Source: a bacterium (Candidatus Gribaldobacteria) CG10_big_fil_rev_8_21_14_0_10_41_12 (GTDB lineage Bacteria > Patescibacteriota > Minisyncoccia > Minisyncoccales > CG1-02-41-26). Taken from it: DNA of 5,585 bases. A program made the translations under genes and the position numbers. How positions within the stretch are numbered: position 1 is the first letter of the stretch; every line of letters starts with the position of its first letter. The notes under the pieces are model-generated. The model was not told the origin of the DNA, made no database searches, and saw only the letters and a list, made by a program, of their open reading frames with translations. Of the stretch, positions 1-5,517 are shown in pieces. The stretch is taken from the NCBI GenBank assembly GCA_002773545.1, contig PFAV01000040.1, positions 2,271 through 7,855 on the forward strand. Direction: 5' to 3'.

Positions 1-562
1 CAGTTAGAAAGCCCCTGGCTTTAATGAAGCTGTTGGCTGGCCAGGTGTAAGTTTTGATGGCGCCAATCTGGTCTTTAATTTGCCAGCCAGCCAAATCAAC
101 CTCAAAATCATTGCCATTGTAAATTTCTAACCATTCGTTCTGCTCATCAGCCCCTTCGGGCGCGGGCAGTATTTCATTGATATACATATCGCTTGGATAA
201 GTTATTTGCGGAACTGTCGGAGCCACCGTTGCTGGCGAAGTTATGCTAGTAAGATTTTGATTTACAATATCTGTATTTTGTGTTTGCGAAATTTCAGTTG
301 TACAATTTACGCACGCCCAACCTTGATTTATTATATCCTGTAAATATTTTCCATCGCCGATACCCTTTACTCTGCTTAAATCTTGAATCGAGCTGTATGG
401 CCTGCTGTCAATAATTTTCTGCGCGGTTTTTGTTCCTATATGCGCAATCTCGTCTAATTGCGATAATGTTGCAGAATTAATATTAATTTGTTCGGCCAAA
501 GCAAAACTTGGCGTTAAAAATAGGACAAAAATTAAAGCGTTATAAAAAAATCTTTTTTTCAT
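1..562 (-). CDS. Secreted ComEA-type helix-hairpin-helix plus lamin-tail-domain protein (partial, C-terminus outside window)
   Basis: The reading frame is open from an ATG at 562 to the left edge, giving 187 residues without a stop, so the C-terminus is missing. Residues 1-23 form a signal peptide: a Lys/Arg start (MKKR), a hydrophobic core, and a likely cleavage site after ALA. Residues 25-80 match the ComEA-type helix-hairpin-helix, beginning ININSATLSQLDEI, with hairpin glycines at HIGTKTAQ and VKGIGDGK. A CxxC pair (C84, C87) follows. A Thr/Gln/Pro-rich linker spans about 88-122. From about 123 the sequence reads as a lamin-tail domain (YINEILPAPEGADEQNEWLEIYN, then VDLAGWQIKD and a KTYTWPA strand). 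ComEA-type HhH proteins bind DNA at the cell surface during uptake. LTD domains are common in secreted bacterial proteins, often beside nucleases or DNA-binding modules. A role in binding or importing extracellular DNA is inferred. The domain calls are firm; the function is less so. Confidence 0.88.
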   Translation of the reverse strand, partial: MKKRFFYNALIFVLFLTPSFALAEQININSATLSQLDEIAHIGTKTAQKIIDSRPYSSIQDLSRVKGIGDGKYLQDIINQGWACVNCTTEISQTQNTDIVNQNLTSITSPATVAPTVPQITYPSDMYINEILPAPEGADEQNEWLEIYNGNDFEVDLAGWQIKDQIGAIKTYTWPANSFIKARGFLT

Positions 563-568
563 TTTCGG

Positions 569-597
569 AATATAATCTTTGACTTTACCGAAAACAA
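569..597 (-). promoter_or_regulatory. Putative sigma70-type promoter for the HhH/LTD gene, possibly leaderless
   Basis: On the minus strand TTGTTT (592-597) and TATATT (569-574) are separated by exactly 17 bases. The expected start point falls at about 562, the A of the ATG, so the message would be leaderless or nearly so. No Shine-Dalgarno sequence precedes the ATG, which agrees. A 7-bp inverted repeat (TTTTCGG at 562-568, CCGAAAA at 588-594) brackets the -10 box and could be an operator or chance. The -35 match is only moderate. Confidence 0.4.
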
Positions 598-605
598 GGT
601 TCTGT

Positions 606-619
606 GAGCGAAACGAGCA
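606..619. repeat. Short dispersed GAGCGA...CGAGC element, copy 1
   Basis: GAGCGAAACGAGCA lies in the 62-base gap between ruvB and the HhH/LTD gene. The same core, GAGCGA then a variable insert then CGAGC, recurs at 1955-1971 and 5535-5557, always outside intact genes. Such purine-rich GAGC elements look like a genome-dispersed intergenic repeat family. Three short copies in one window are suggestive but not proof. Confidence 0.4.
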
Positions 620-624
620 GGTTG

Positions 625-1665
625 TTATAAACCAAGCCCCTTGGGTCTGTGATATCCCAAGTGTTCAAAGGCCAGACGGGTGGCTACTCGGCCTTTGGGC
701 GTGCGACTAATAAAGCCCAGTCGCAAGAGATGGGGCTCGTGCACTTCTAAAATTGTTTCTTCCTCTTCGGCGGTGGCGGCGGCCAAGGCCTGCAAGCCGA
801 CCGGGCCGCCATTGAATTTGTTAATAATTGTTTGCAAAATTCGCCGATCGCTATCATTGAGGCCTTGCTCGTCTATTTCTAAACTATCTAAGGCAAATCT
901 GGCTATTTCAGCGGTAACACTGCTTTGGTTTTGCACTTGGGCAAAATCGCGCACTCGTTTGAGCAGATGGTTGGCAAATCGGGGCGTTAGGCGCGATGAT
1001 TTAGCTAAAATAGTTAAGGCCTCGTCGTTAATAACAACATTAAGCAACCGGGCTGAACGAGCCAAAATTTTTTTAATGTCGTCTATCTCGTAAAAATTAA
1101 GGCCAAAAATAGCGCCAAAGCGCGATCTTAATGGGCTGGAAACCGCGGCCAAGCGGGTGGTGGCTCCGATTAAAGTAAAGCGAGGCACATTTAGTTCCAT
1201 GGTGCGAGCCATTGGCCCTTTGCCTAAAATTAAGTTGAGCTTGAAATCTTCTAAAGCTGGATAGAGATATTCTTCCACGGTGCGCGATAGCCGGTGAATC
1301 TCATCGCAAAATAAAATATCGCCTTCTTCCAAGTTGGTTAGAATGGCTGCCAAGTCGCCGGCCCGCTCAATAGCTGGGCCAGAGGTAATTTTGATATTGG
1401 CGCCAATTTCTTGCGCCACTAAATGCGATAAGGTTGTTTTGCCCAGGCCCGGCCCGCCGTAAAAAAGTATGTGCTCTACTGACGGATCTTTGCGTTGGCT
1501 GGCCGCCTTAATAATAATACGGACATTTTGTTTAACTTTATCTTGTCCTACATAATCGTCCCAAGTTTTTGGCCGCAAAGTTAGGTCTAAAGCTAAGGGG
1601 TCGTCAAGAGGCGTGTTTTGGGGTTTAGGGCTTGAGCCCGTTAGAGTTTTATTATTCATAGTCAT
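625..1665 (-). CDS. ruvB: Holliday junction branch migration ATPase RuvB
   Basis: RuvB is the hexameric AAA+ motor that, with RuvA, drives branch migration of Holliday junctions during recombinational repair. At 346 residues it has the usual family length. Visible in order: the RPKTWDDYVGQ entry motif (31-41), Walker A GGPGLGKTT (70-78), Walker B LFCDEIH (118-124), sensor 1 LIGATTR (165-171), the arginine-finger segment SPLRSRFG (177-184), sensor 2 region TPRFANHLLKRVRDFA (227-242), and the C-terminal winged helix beginning at DRRIL (273), with NGGPVGLQALAAA and RTPKGR. The winged helix is slightly divergent (HEPHLL where YEPYLL is common). The first 20 residues are an extra, low-complexity leader. 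The start could be the ATG at 1665 or the one at 1659; no ribosome-binding site decides. ruvA and ruvC are not adjacent. Codons 6-11 form one arm of a 16-bp inverted repeat whose other arm is upstream. Confidence 0.97.
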   Translation of the reverse strand: MTMNNKTLTGSSPKPQNTPLDDPLALDLTLRPKTWDDYVGQDKVKQNVRIIIKAASQRKDPSVEHILFYGGPGLGKTTLSHLVAQEIGANIKITSGPAIERAGDLAAILTNLEEGDILFCDEIHRLSRTVEEYLYPALEDFKLNLILGKGPMARTMELNVPRFTLIGATTRLAAVSSPLRSRFGAIFGLNFYEIDDIKKILARSARLLNVVINDEALTILAKSSRLTPRFANHLLKRVRDFAQVQNQSSVTAEIARFALDSLEIDEQGLNDSDRRILQTIINKFNGGPVGLQALAAATAEEEETILEVHEPHLLRLGFISRTPKGRVATRLAFEHLGYHRPKGLGL

Positions 1666-1736
1666 ATTCGTGTGGTTGGTTTAATCCCGTTGATGTCCTA
1701 ATTATCCAAAAATGACCCCAAAAACTCTAACGGGCT
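1635..1736. repeat. 16-bp perfect inverted repeat, ruvB codons 6-11 versus the ncRNA promoter
   Basis: AGCCCGTTAGAGTTTT at 1635-1650 is the exact reverse complement of 1721-1736. The left arm is inside ruvB and the right arm ends on the first base of the -35 box of the divergent RNA promoter. A perfect 16-bp match this close is very unlikely by chance. A ruvB transcript starting upstream of 1736 could fold the arms together with the start codon in the 70-base loop. Whether it is regulatory or the scar of a local inverted duplication cannot be told here. Confidence 0.8.
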
Positions 1737-1764
1737 TGACATATTACAAAAAATATACTACAAT
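1736..1764 (+). promoter_or_regulatory. Strong sigma70-type promoter of the structured RNA
   Basis: A perfect TTGACA -35 box (1736-1741) and a TACAAT -10 box (1759-1764) are separated by 17 bases, the optimum. An A/T-rich spacer lies between. The predicted start is about 1771. No reading frame of note follows before a terminator at 1903-1937, so the promoter appears to drive a non-coding RNA. It is the best promoter in the window and points away from ruvB. Confidence 0.82.
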
Positions 1765-1770
1765 ACGGGT

Positions 1771-1937
1771 GTTATAGTAGCTAAGGACATTAGCCCCAAG
1801 ATAGGAATTCTTTTTTGTAATGGATGGCTGGGCTCCGGCGCGGCCTCTCCCAAAAAAAATTCTGGGCCTCAATACGCTTTGGGACACTTGGGGCTAATGC
1901 TCCGCCCTCTCTAATTCAATAGAGGGGGCGTTTTTTT
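1771..1937 (+). ncRNA. Structured small RNA of about 167 nt, family not identified (rod-like, 6S-like shape)
   Basis: The segment sits between a consensus promoter and an intrinsic terminator and holds no convincing reading frame. It folds into a long rod. The outer stem pairs CATTAGCCCCAAG (1788-1800) with 1887-1899, 13 bp perfect, extended by GGA/TCC across a single bulged C. An inner A/T stem pairs 1805-1817 with 1851-1862, with C1810 bulged. An apical stem pairs GGCTG (1826-1830) with CGGCC (1841-1845) and ends in C(TCCG)G, a UNCG-type tetraloop (1833-1838). The 3' side of the rod carries a 23-nt unpaired stretch (1864-1886), while the 5' side has only about three free bases. A long hairpin with a mid-stem bubble and strong expression recalls 6S RNA, but I see no diagnostic sequence and the bubble is unusually lopsided. 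It does not match the signal recognition particle RNA core. The existence of an RNA gene is well supported; its identity is open. Confidence 0.75.
1903..1937 (+). terminator. Intrinsic terminator of the structured RNA
   Basis: CGCCCTCTCT (1903-1912) pairs with AGAGGGGGCG (1921-1930) over 10 bp with one G-U pair. The loop is 8 bases (AATTCAAT), and seven T residues follow directly (1931-1937). This is a textbook rho-independent terminator on the plus strand. There is no matching T-run for the minus strand, so it would not stop pilB transcripts. Confidence 0.92.
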
Positions 1938-1993
1938 ATTGTTTGTCGCCAGAAGAGCGAGCGTAGCGAGCTCTCAATGGCGCTACAAACAAT
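1938..1993. repeat. Palindromic element enclosing a GAGCGA...CGAGC copy
   Basis: ATTGTTTGT (1938-1946) is the inverse of ACAAACAAT (1985-1993). The pairing continues inward with CGCC (1947-1950) against GGCG (1979-1982) after a 2-base bulge. Inside sits copy 2 of the dispersed element (1955-1971), flanked by AGAGC/GCTCT. It directly abuts the terminator T-run. The layout resembles a small REP-like or MITE-like palindrome. No transposase or clear target duplication is visible. Confidence 0.6.
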
Positions 1994-1994
1994 A

Positions 1995-2108
1995 AACCCC
2001 GCATCAATCCTACTGAAATCCTTGGTATTTCTAAGGCCAGAGCCGATAGGCGTATTCGCCTTCCAATCTTGGTTATTCTGCGGATATCATTGGGATTGGT
2101 GCGGGGTT
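1995..2108. repeat. 114-base extended imperfect palindrome
   Basis: The end arms AACCCCGC-ATCAATCC (1995-2010) and GGATTGGT-GCGGGGTT (2093-2108) pair over 16 positions with one G-U. Pairing resumes inward (TGA and ATCC at 2014-2021 against GGAT and TCA at 2082-2089). The tip holds a perfect small hairpin, AGGCG-TATT-CGCCT (2048-2061). An overlapping alternative hairpin pairs GGGATTGG (2092-2099) with CCAATCCC (2112-2119). No promoter, T-run or reading frame explains it. It could be a mobile palindromic element or a structured RNA/DNA site. Confidence 0.65.
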
Positions 2109-2153
2109 AATCCAATCCCGGTTTGCAAAATTAGTATGGGATCTTCCGTTATA

Positions 2154-3512
2154 TTATTCTCCAACCACTCTTTTTATCTCGTCTAAAGTAGTAATCCCCT
2201 GCAGAACTTTAATCAAGCCGTCTTGTTTCATGGTGGTCATACCGCTTTCCCGGGCTTTTTTATTTAAGTCGGTCATGGTGGGCGTTTTCACAATAAAATT
2301 TTCCATTTCATCGCTAATTATCATCAACTCGTAAAGGCCTACCCGACCCTTGTAGCCGGTATTGTTGCAAGCGGAGCAGGCTTTGGCTACGGGTAATTTG
2401 GCACTTTTGAGTAAAAGGGAAATTTTCAGCGAATCTTTAATTGTTTCGGGTAAAGCGTTTAACTCTTTGGTAATTATTTGCAAGTTTTCCGCGGAGGCAG
2501 TTTCTGATTGCGAACATTTAGGACAAACCTTGCGCGCTAATCGCTGGGCTACTACCAAATTAAGGGCCGATGAAATGTCATTGGGTCCTTCGCCCAAAGC
2601 TTGTAATCGGGCAATAGTGCCGGCGGCGTCGTTGGTGTGCAGAGTGGTCAAAACAAGGTGGCCAGTAAGAGCGGCTTGAATGGCCATTTGAGCGGTTTTT
2701 TGGTCGCGAATTTCGCCCACCAGAATAACATCCGGATCTTGCCGCACAATAGCTTGTAGGCCGGAAGCGAAGTCATAACCTTTGGCCGCATTAATTTGGC
2801 TTTGTGAGATGCCCTCTAAATGATATTCAATAGGGTCTTCCAGAGTGATTATTTTCAATTCTGGGTTTTGAATTTTTTTGAGCACCGCGTAAAGCGTAGT
2901 TGTTTTACCCGAGCCAGTAGGCCCGGTAACAATAATCATACCATTGGGTCGGATAATTTCTTTTTCCAGAATTTTTTTCAGGTCATCTCTAATGCCCAAT
3001 TCGTCAAGATCTAAAATGGCTGATGGGTTAAGAATTCTCATTACTACTGCCTCTCCATATTCTGAAGGCAAAACCGAAACACGAATTTCTATTTCTTTGG
3101 CCTTGTTTTCTTCAGTAATTTTTAGGGTAAATCTGCCATCTTGCGAGCGTTCGGTGATATTGAGTTTAAGTTCGGACAAGAGTTTTAGGCGAGCTAATAT
3201 TTTGCGGTAAAGACCTGAATTTAGCAGAGCAACATCATGCAAGAGGCCGTCCAAGCGCAAACGCAGTTTGACATTTTCTTCTTCGGGTTCAAAGTGAATG
3301 TCCGAGGCGGCCAAAACCAAACTGCCCGCGAAAATAATTTGCAAGGCGCCGCTGATATCTTCTATGCCTTGGCCATTAAGCTTAATCGCCTCACCCAACT
3401 GGGTAATGTTGGCTACAGCTTGTTTGATTTTAATAAATTGCTCTTCACTGACTTCTAAACCAGCAAAGACCTTGCCGCCGACCGACTTGAGTTTTTGGAT
3501 TTCTTTTAACAT
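2154..3512 (-). CDS. pilB: Type IV pilus / type II secretion assembly ATPase (PilB/GspE family)
   Basis: This is the cytoplasmic hexameric ATPase that drives extension of a type IV or type II-like pilus. In its 452 residues the following are visible: the N2-type segment with SDIHFEPE (70-77) and RLRLDGLL (85-91); Walker A GPTGSGKTT (197-205); Asp box TLEDPIEY (223-230); Walker B ILVGEIRD (263-270) with E267; His box TLHTND (290-295) with H292; and a tetracysteine zinc site C330/C333 and C379/C382 followed by NTGYKGR. The C-terminal GLYELM (392-397) is also typical of PilB/GspE. It is shorter than the usual 500-570 residues because the N-terminal MshEN-like region is missing, so coupling to the inner-membrane platform may differ. 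It starts 5 bases after the stop of the upstream gene, so the two are probably co-transcribed and coupled. GspE and PilB are hard to separate by sequence; the pilus role is inferred from CPR gene content. Confidence 0.92.
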   Translation of the reverse strand: MLKEIQKLKSVGGKVFAGLEVSEEQFIKIKQAVANITQLGEAIKLNGQGIEDISGALQIIFAGSLVLAASDIHFEPEEENVKLRLRLDGLLHDVALLNSGLYRKILARLKLLSELKLNITERSQDGRFTLKITEENKAKEIEIRVSVLPSEYGEAVVMRILNPSAILDLDELGIRDDLKKILEKEIIRPNGMIIVTGPTGSGKTTTLYAVLKKIQNPELKIITLEDPIEYHLEGISQSQINAAKGYDFASGLQAIVRQDPDVILVGEIRDQKTAQMAIQAALTGHLVLTTLHTNDAAGTIARLQALGEGPNDISSALNLVVAQRLARKVCPKCSQSETASAENLQIITKELNALPETIKDSLKISLLLKSAKLPVAKACSACNNTGYKGRVGLYELMIISDEMENFIVKTPTMTDLNKKARESGMTTMKQDGLIKVLQGITTLDEIKRVVGE

Positions 3513-3517
3513 AATTT

Positions 3518-4516
3518 TTAAGGGAGTTCTAAAATTTCTAAAATTCTATTTTTAACATTTAATAAATTTGTCTCGCTAGTTTTGAACAACACTCCTTGGC
3601 CTTTTTGCCAGCCATTAAAGCTATTGGTTATTTTATTTAATTGTAGCAGATGCGGAGAATAAAAAATACCCTGTATTTCTATGGGTAAGTTGTGTTGCTC
3701 CCAGAGCAAGAAAAAGTTCTGAAAAGGAAACATTCCCGAGCTTAGTTTTTTTAAGGCAAAAGGCAGGTCTTTGGGCGAGGAGTCGGTTGTTTCAAAAATT
3801 TCTTTTTCTAATAAAGCCCAGCCAGTGTTTCTCCTTTCCGAAATGTTCAGCTTGCTTAAAATCTTAGCGCAAAGCTCTAAAGCCCTTTCTTCAACTGGTC
3901 TTGTTTCTGGTTCTGATTCATGGATTTGGCGGGCAATGGCCTTAATATTGGCGCCTTGGTCAATTAAAAATCCAATTTTTTGAATGGTGGCGGCGGCCAG
4001 CGGTTGTTTATTTGAGGTTGATGGCGAGTGGAAAGAATCGCCTAAAAGCCCGCTTAATAAAGCGCTGGCTGTTTCAATTGAAAAAAGATTTTCATTTTCG
4101 TCTAAAAAACTGATAATATCAAGGGCCAATTCAGATAAGGTGGGGGGTTGCTCCTCGGTGAGATTGAGATTGCCGAAATTGTTGTTGGCGCAATTATCAA
4201 TGTTGACAAGATAGCTATTAGGGGCAAGATAGCGATTAATGGGTTCGGGAGAAGCCACTCCGATAATAAAATAAACAATAGGGTTGATAGAAGTTGTTTT
4301 TGAGGAGGTTTGGTTAATTGGTTCGTAGTTAGGCAATAGAAAGTGAGCGTTGGCGGGGATATCTTGAATAAATTTGGCGTTTTTGTTTAGTTGTTTTAGA
4401 ATGTAGAAAAAAGCCGCCGCGGCCGGGACGCTGTCGTTTAATTTTTCTTCAGAGAAGATTATGGTGAAATTCTGATGTTTATCAATTAATTTTTTGAGCT
4501 TTTTTAATTCTTCCAT
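3518..4516 (-). CDS. Degenerate DHH/NrnA-like family protein, probably catalytically inactive
   Basis: The 332-residue product has the layout of a DHH-family phosphoesterase (NrnA-like oligoribonuclease / pAp phosphatase) without its catalytic residues. The stretch VNIDNCANNNFGNLNL (104-119) aligns with the family's NIDHHPSNxxFGxxN motif, but DHH has become D107-N108-C109. Residues 151-198 (SALLSGLLGDSF..., then AAATIQKIGFLIDQGANI) match the helix pattern that follows, keeping D160. The N-terminal HxxPDGDA motif is reduced to KLNDSVPA (25-32), and the second motif's aspartate is absent (IIGVAS, 84-89). The C-terminal GGGH signature of DHHA1 is not present. The family match is from memory of motif patterns. 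A structural or regulatory role, perhaps with PilB encoded 5 bases downstream, is inference. No signal peptide or membrane segment is evident. The start at 4516 leaves a 52-base gap to the divergent tsaE. Confidence 0.65.
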   Translation of the reverse strand: MEELKKLKKLIDKHQNFTIIFSEEKLNDSVPAAAAFFYILKQLNKNAKFIQDIPANAHFLLPNYEPINQTSSKTTSINPIVYFIIGVASPEPINRYLAPNSYLVNIDNCANNNFGNLNLTEEQPPTLSELALDIISFLDENENLFSIETASALLSGLLGDSFHSPSTSNKQPLAAATIQKIGFLIDQGANIKAIARQIHESEPETRPVEERALELCAKILSKLNISERRNTGWALLEKEIFETTDSSPKDLPFALKKLSSGMFPFQNFFLLWEQHNLPIEIQGIFYSPHLLQLNKITNSFNGWQKGQGVLFKTSETNLLNVKNRILEILELP

Positions 4517-4568
4517 TTGAGTCAGTTTTTTCTTACCTAATTCAAACCTTACCTTAATTTCACTAATT
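4517..4568. promoter_or_regulatory. Divergent intergenic region between the DHH-like gene and tsaE
   Basis: These 52 bases must hold the start signals for both the minus-strand DHH-like/pilB pair and plus-strand tsaE. CTTACCTAATT (4532-4542) and CTTACCTTAATT (4548-4559) form a near-direct repeat offset by 16 bases, which could be a shared regulator site. No convincing -35/-10 pair or Shine-Dalgarno sequence is seen on either strand. Confidence 0.3.
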
Positions 4569-5033
4569 ATGTCAAATGCTTCTACTAGTCAAAAAATAGT
4601 TTCTGTTTCTGCCAAACAAACTCAAGCGCTAGCTGGCCAGTTAGCTAAAAAGATTTTGACCAGCCAGACTAGGGCAGGGGCTTTGGCGCTGGCTCTAAAA
4701 GGCGACTTGGGTTCGGGCAAGACCACATTCGTCCAAGGGTTGGCCAAAGGGTTAGGCGTGAAAGGTAGAATTACCAGCCCTACTTTTGTGCTGATGAAAA
4801 GATTTAAGAATTTTTATCATTTTGATTGTTATCGTTTGCAAAGGCCCGAGGAAATTTTGCAATTGGGCTGGCAGGAAATTATCGCCAACCCCCAAAATAT
4901 CATAGCCATTGAATGGCCCGAAAGAATCAAAAAGTTTCTACCCAAGGAAACTATTTACCTGAATTTTAAGTTTATGGACAAAAACCAGCGGGAAATAAAA
5001 ATTGGCAAAACAGCAATTTTTATGGTAAAATAA
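4569..5033 (+). CDS. tsaE: tRNA threonylcarbamoyladenosine biosynthesis ATPase TsaE
   Basis: TsaE is the small P-loop ATPase that, with TsaB and TsaD, is required for N6-threonylcarbamoyladenosine (t6A) at position 37 of ANN-decoding tRNAs. The product is 154 residues, the usual length. Visible motifs are Walker A GDLGSGKTT (45-53), the switch-like SPTFVL (70-75), HFDCYRL (84-90, the HxDxYR motif), and EWPER (115-119), all hallmarks of the family. The ATG at 4569 gives an N-terminus of normal size. No Shine-Dalgarno sequence precedes it. tsaB, tsaC and tsaD are not in the window. The following gene starts 15 bases later, so tsaE may share a transcript with the DUF6922/AbiEii-like pair, though the functions are unrelated. 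Confidence 0.95.
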   Translation: MSNASTSQKIVSVSAKQTQALAGQLAKKILTSQTRAGALALALKGDLGSGKTTFVQGLAKGLGVKGRITSPTFVLMKRFKNFYHFDCYRLQRPEEILQLGWQEIIANPQNIIAIEWPERIKKFLPKETIYLNFKFMDKNQREIKIGKTAIFMVK

Positions 5034-5048
5034 AAGTGTAAATTGCTT

Positions 5049-5279
5049 ATGCTGCCCAAACACCTGCACAAATATTTTTGGGATGTTGAGTCGCGAAAAC
5101 TGGATATCAAGAAGTACAAGTTTTATATTATAGAACGGCTTTTAGAAATGGGCGACGACGAGGCGGTTAAGTGGTTAAATAAAAACTTTCAGAAAAGCGA
5201 TTTTAACGAAGTTTTGCAAAAAAGCCGTCGCATTTCTGATCGCTCGCGCAATTATTGGAACTTAGTTTTAGGTTGTTAA
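5049..5279 (+). CDS. Small DUF6922-like protein, candidate antitoxin partner
   Basis: The 76-residue product starts MLPKHLHKYFWDVESRKLD and contains KYKFYIIERLLEMGDDEAVKWLNKNF followed by a SRRISDRSRNYW segment. This pattern (LPK-xx-xKYFWD, then IIERxLExGD-xxAVxWL, then S-RN-W) is what I recall for DUF6922 proteins, which often precede AbiEii-type nucleotidyltransferases. A TTG two codons earlier (5043) is also in frame, but the ATG at 5049 gives the family's typical start. It is soluble and basic, with no membrane segment. It lies 15 bases after tsaE and 4 bases before the AbiEii-like gene, the spacing of an antitoxin-toxin pair. An antitoxin or regulator role is inferred from position only; the family has no function established that I can cite. 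Confidence 0.75.
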   Translation: MLPKHLHKYFWDVESRKLDIKKYKFYIIERLLEMGDDEAVKWLNKNFQKSDFNEVLQKSRRISDRSRNYWNLVLGC

Positions 5280-5283
5280 TTTT

Positions 5284-5517
5284 ATGTATTTGGAATTATT
5301 GCCTGCTGCCATTAAAAAAACTTTTGAGCTATTAGGCAATTCTGGATTGGTAAGTAATTTTTATTTGGCTGGAGGCACTGGCTTAGCATTATATTTAGGG
5401 CATCGTTATTCTTATGACCTTGATTTTTTCAGTTTGAAAGATTTTGACGAGTCGGCAATCATTCAGCAATTTTCTTTGTTTAATATAAACAGAGATGGTT
5501 GCAAAACTATTTCGTAG
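5284..5517 (+). pseudogene. Truncated AbiEii/AbiGii-type nucleotidyltransferase (toxin remnant)
   Basis: The 77-residue frame carries the N-terminal core of AbiEii-family nucleotidyltransferases: FYLAGGTGLALYLGHRYSYDLDFFS (26-50), with the GGT nucleotide-binding turn (30-32) and the D45-L-D47 metal-binding pair. In AbiE type IV systems this enzyme transfers nucleotides to tRNA and is held in check by an antitoxin encoded upstream. Family members are about 200-300 residues, so roughly two thirds is missing. The sequence fits the family up to about QQFSLFNIN, then reads RDGCKTIS and meets TAG (5515-5517). Both other frames also close within the next 50 bases, so a simple frameshift does not restore it. 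The stop codon is the centre of a perfect palindrome (5509-5523) that opens repeat-like sequence. The remaining fragment keeps the active-site residues but is unlikely to fold as an enzyme. It starts 4 bases after the DUF6922-like gene. Confidence 0.72.

Noticed and set aside
680..1093. A 137-codon plus-strand frame antisense to ruvB.
   Set aside because: It is the mirror of strongly conserved ruvB codons, with a Ser/Arg/Lys-rich, domain-free translation.
1771..1937. Naming the small RNA as 6S RNA or signal recognition particle RNA.
   Set aside because: The rod shape is only 6S-like and the bubble is asymmetric; the SRP RNA core with its GGAA loop and flanking motif is absent.
1995..2108. 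An integron attC site.
   Set aside because: The arms lack the expected core-site motif (GTTRRRY and its complement) and no integrase or cassette structure is seen.
2092..2119. A terminator for pilB on the minus strand.
   Set aside because: The hairpin GGGATTGG/CCAATCCC is real, but no T-run follows it on either strand.
1977..2186. A 69-codon plus-strand open frame over the palindromic region.
   Set aside because: It lies across both inverted repeats, overlaps the pilB 3' end, has no recognisable domain, and its composition follows the repeat DNA.
2362..4214. Several plus-strand frames of 64-105 codons opposite pilB and the DHH-like gene.
   Set aside because: All lie fully or almost fully opposite long, well-supported genes and show no domain or start signal.
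5043..5048. A TTG start for the DUF6922-like gene.
   Set aside because: The ATG two codons later gives the typical MLPK start of the family and needs no rare start codon.
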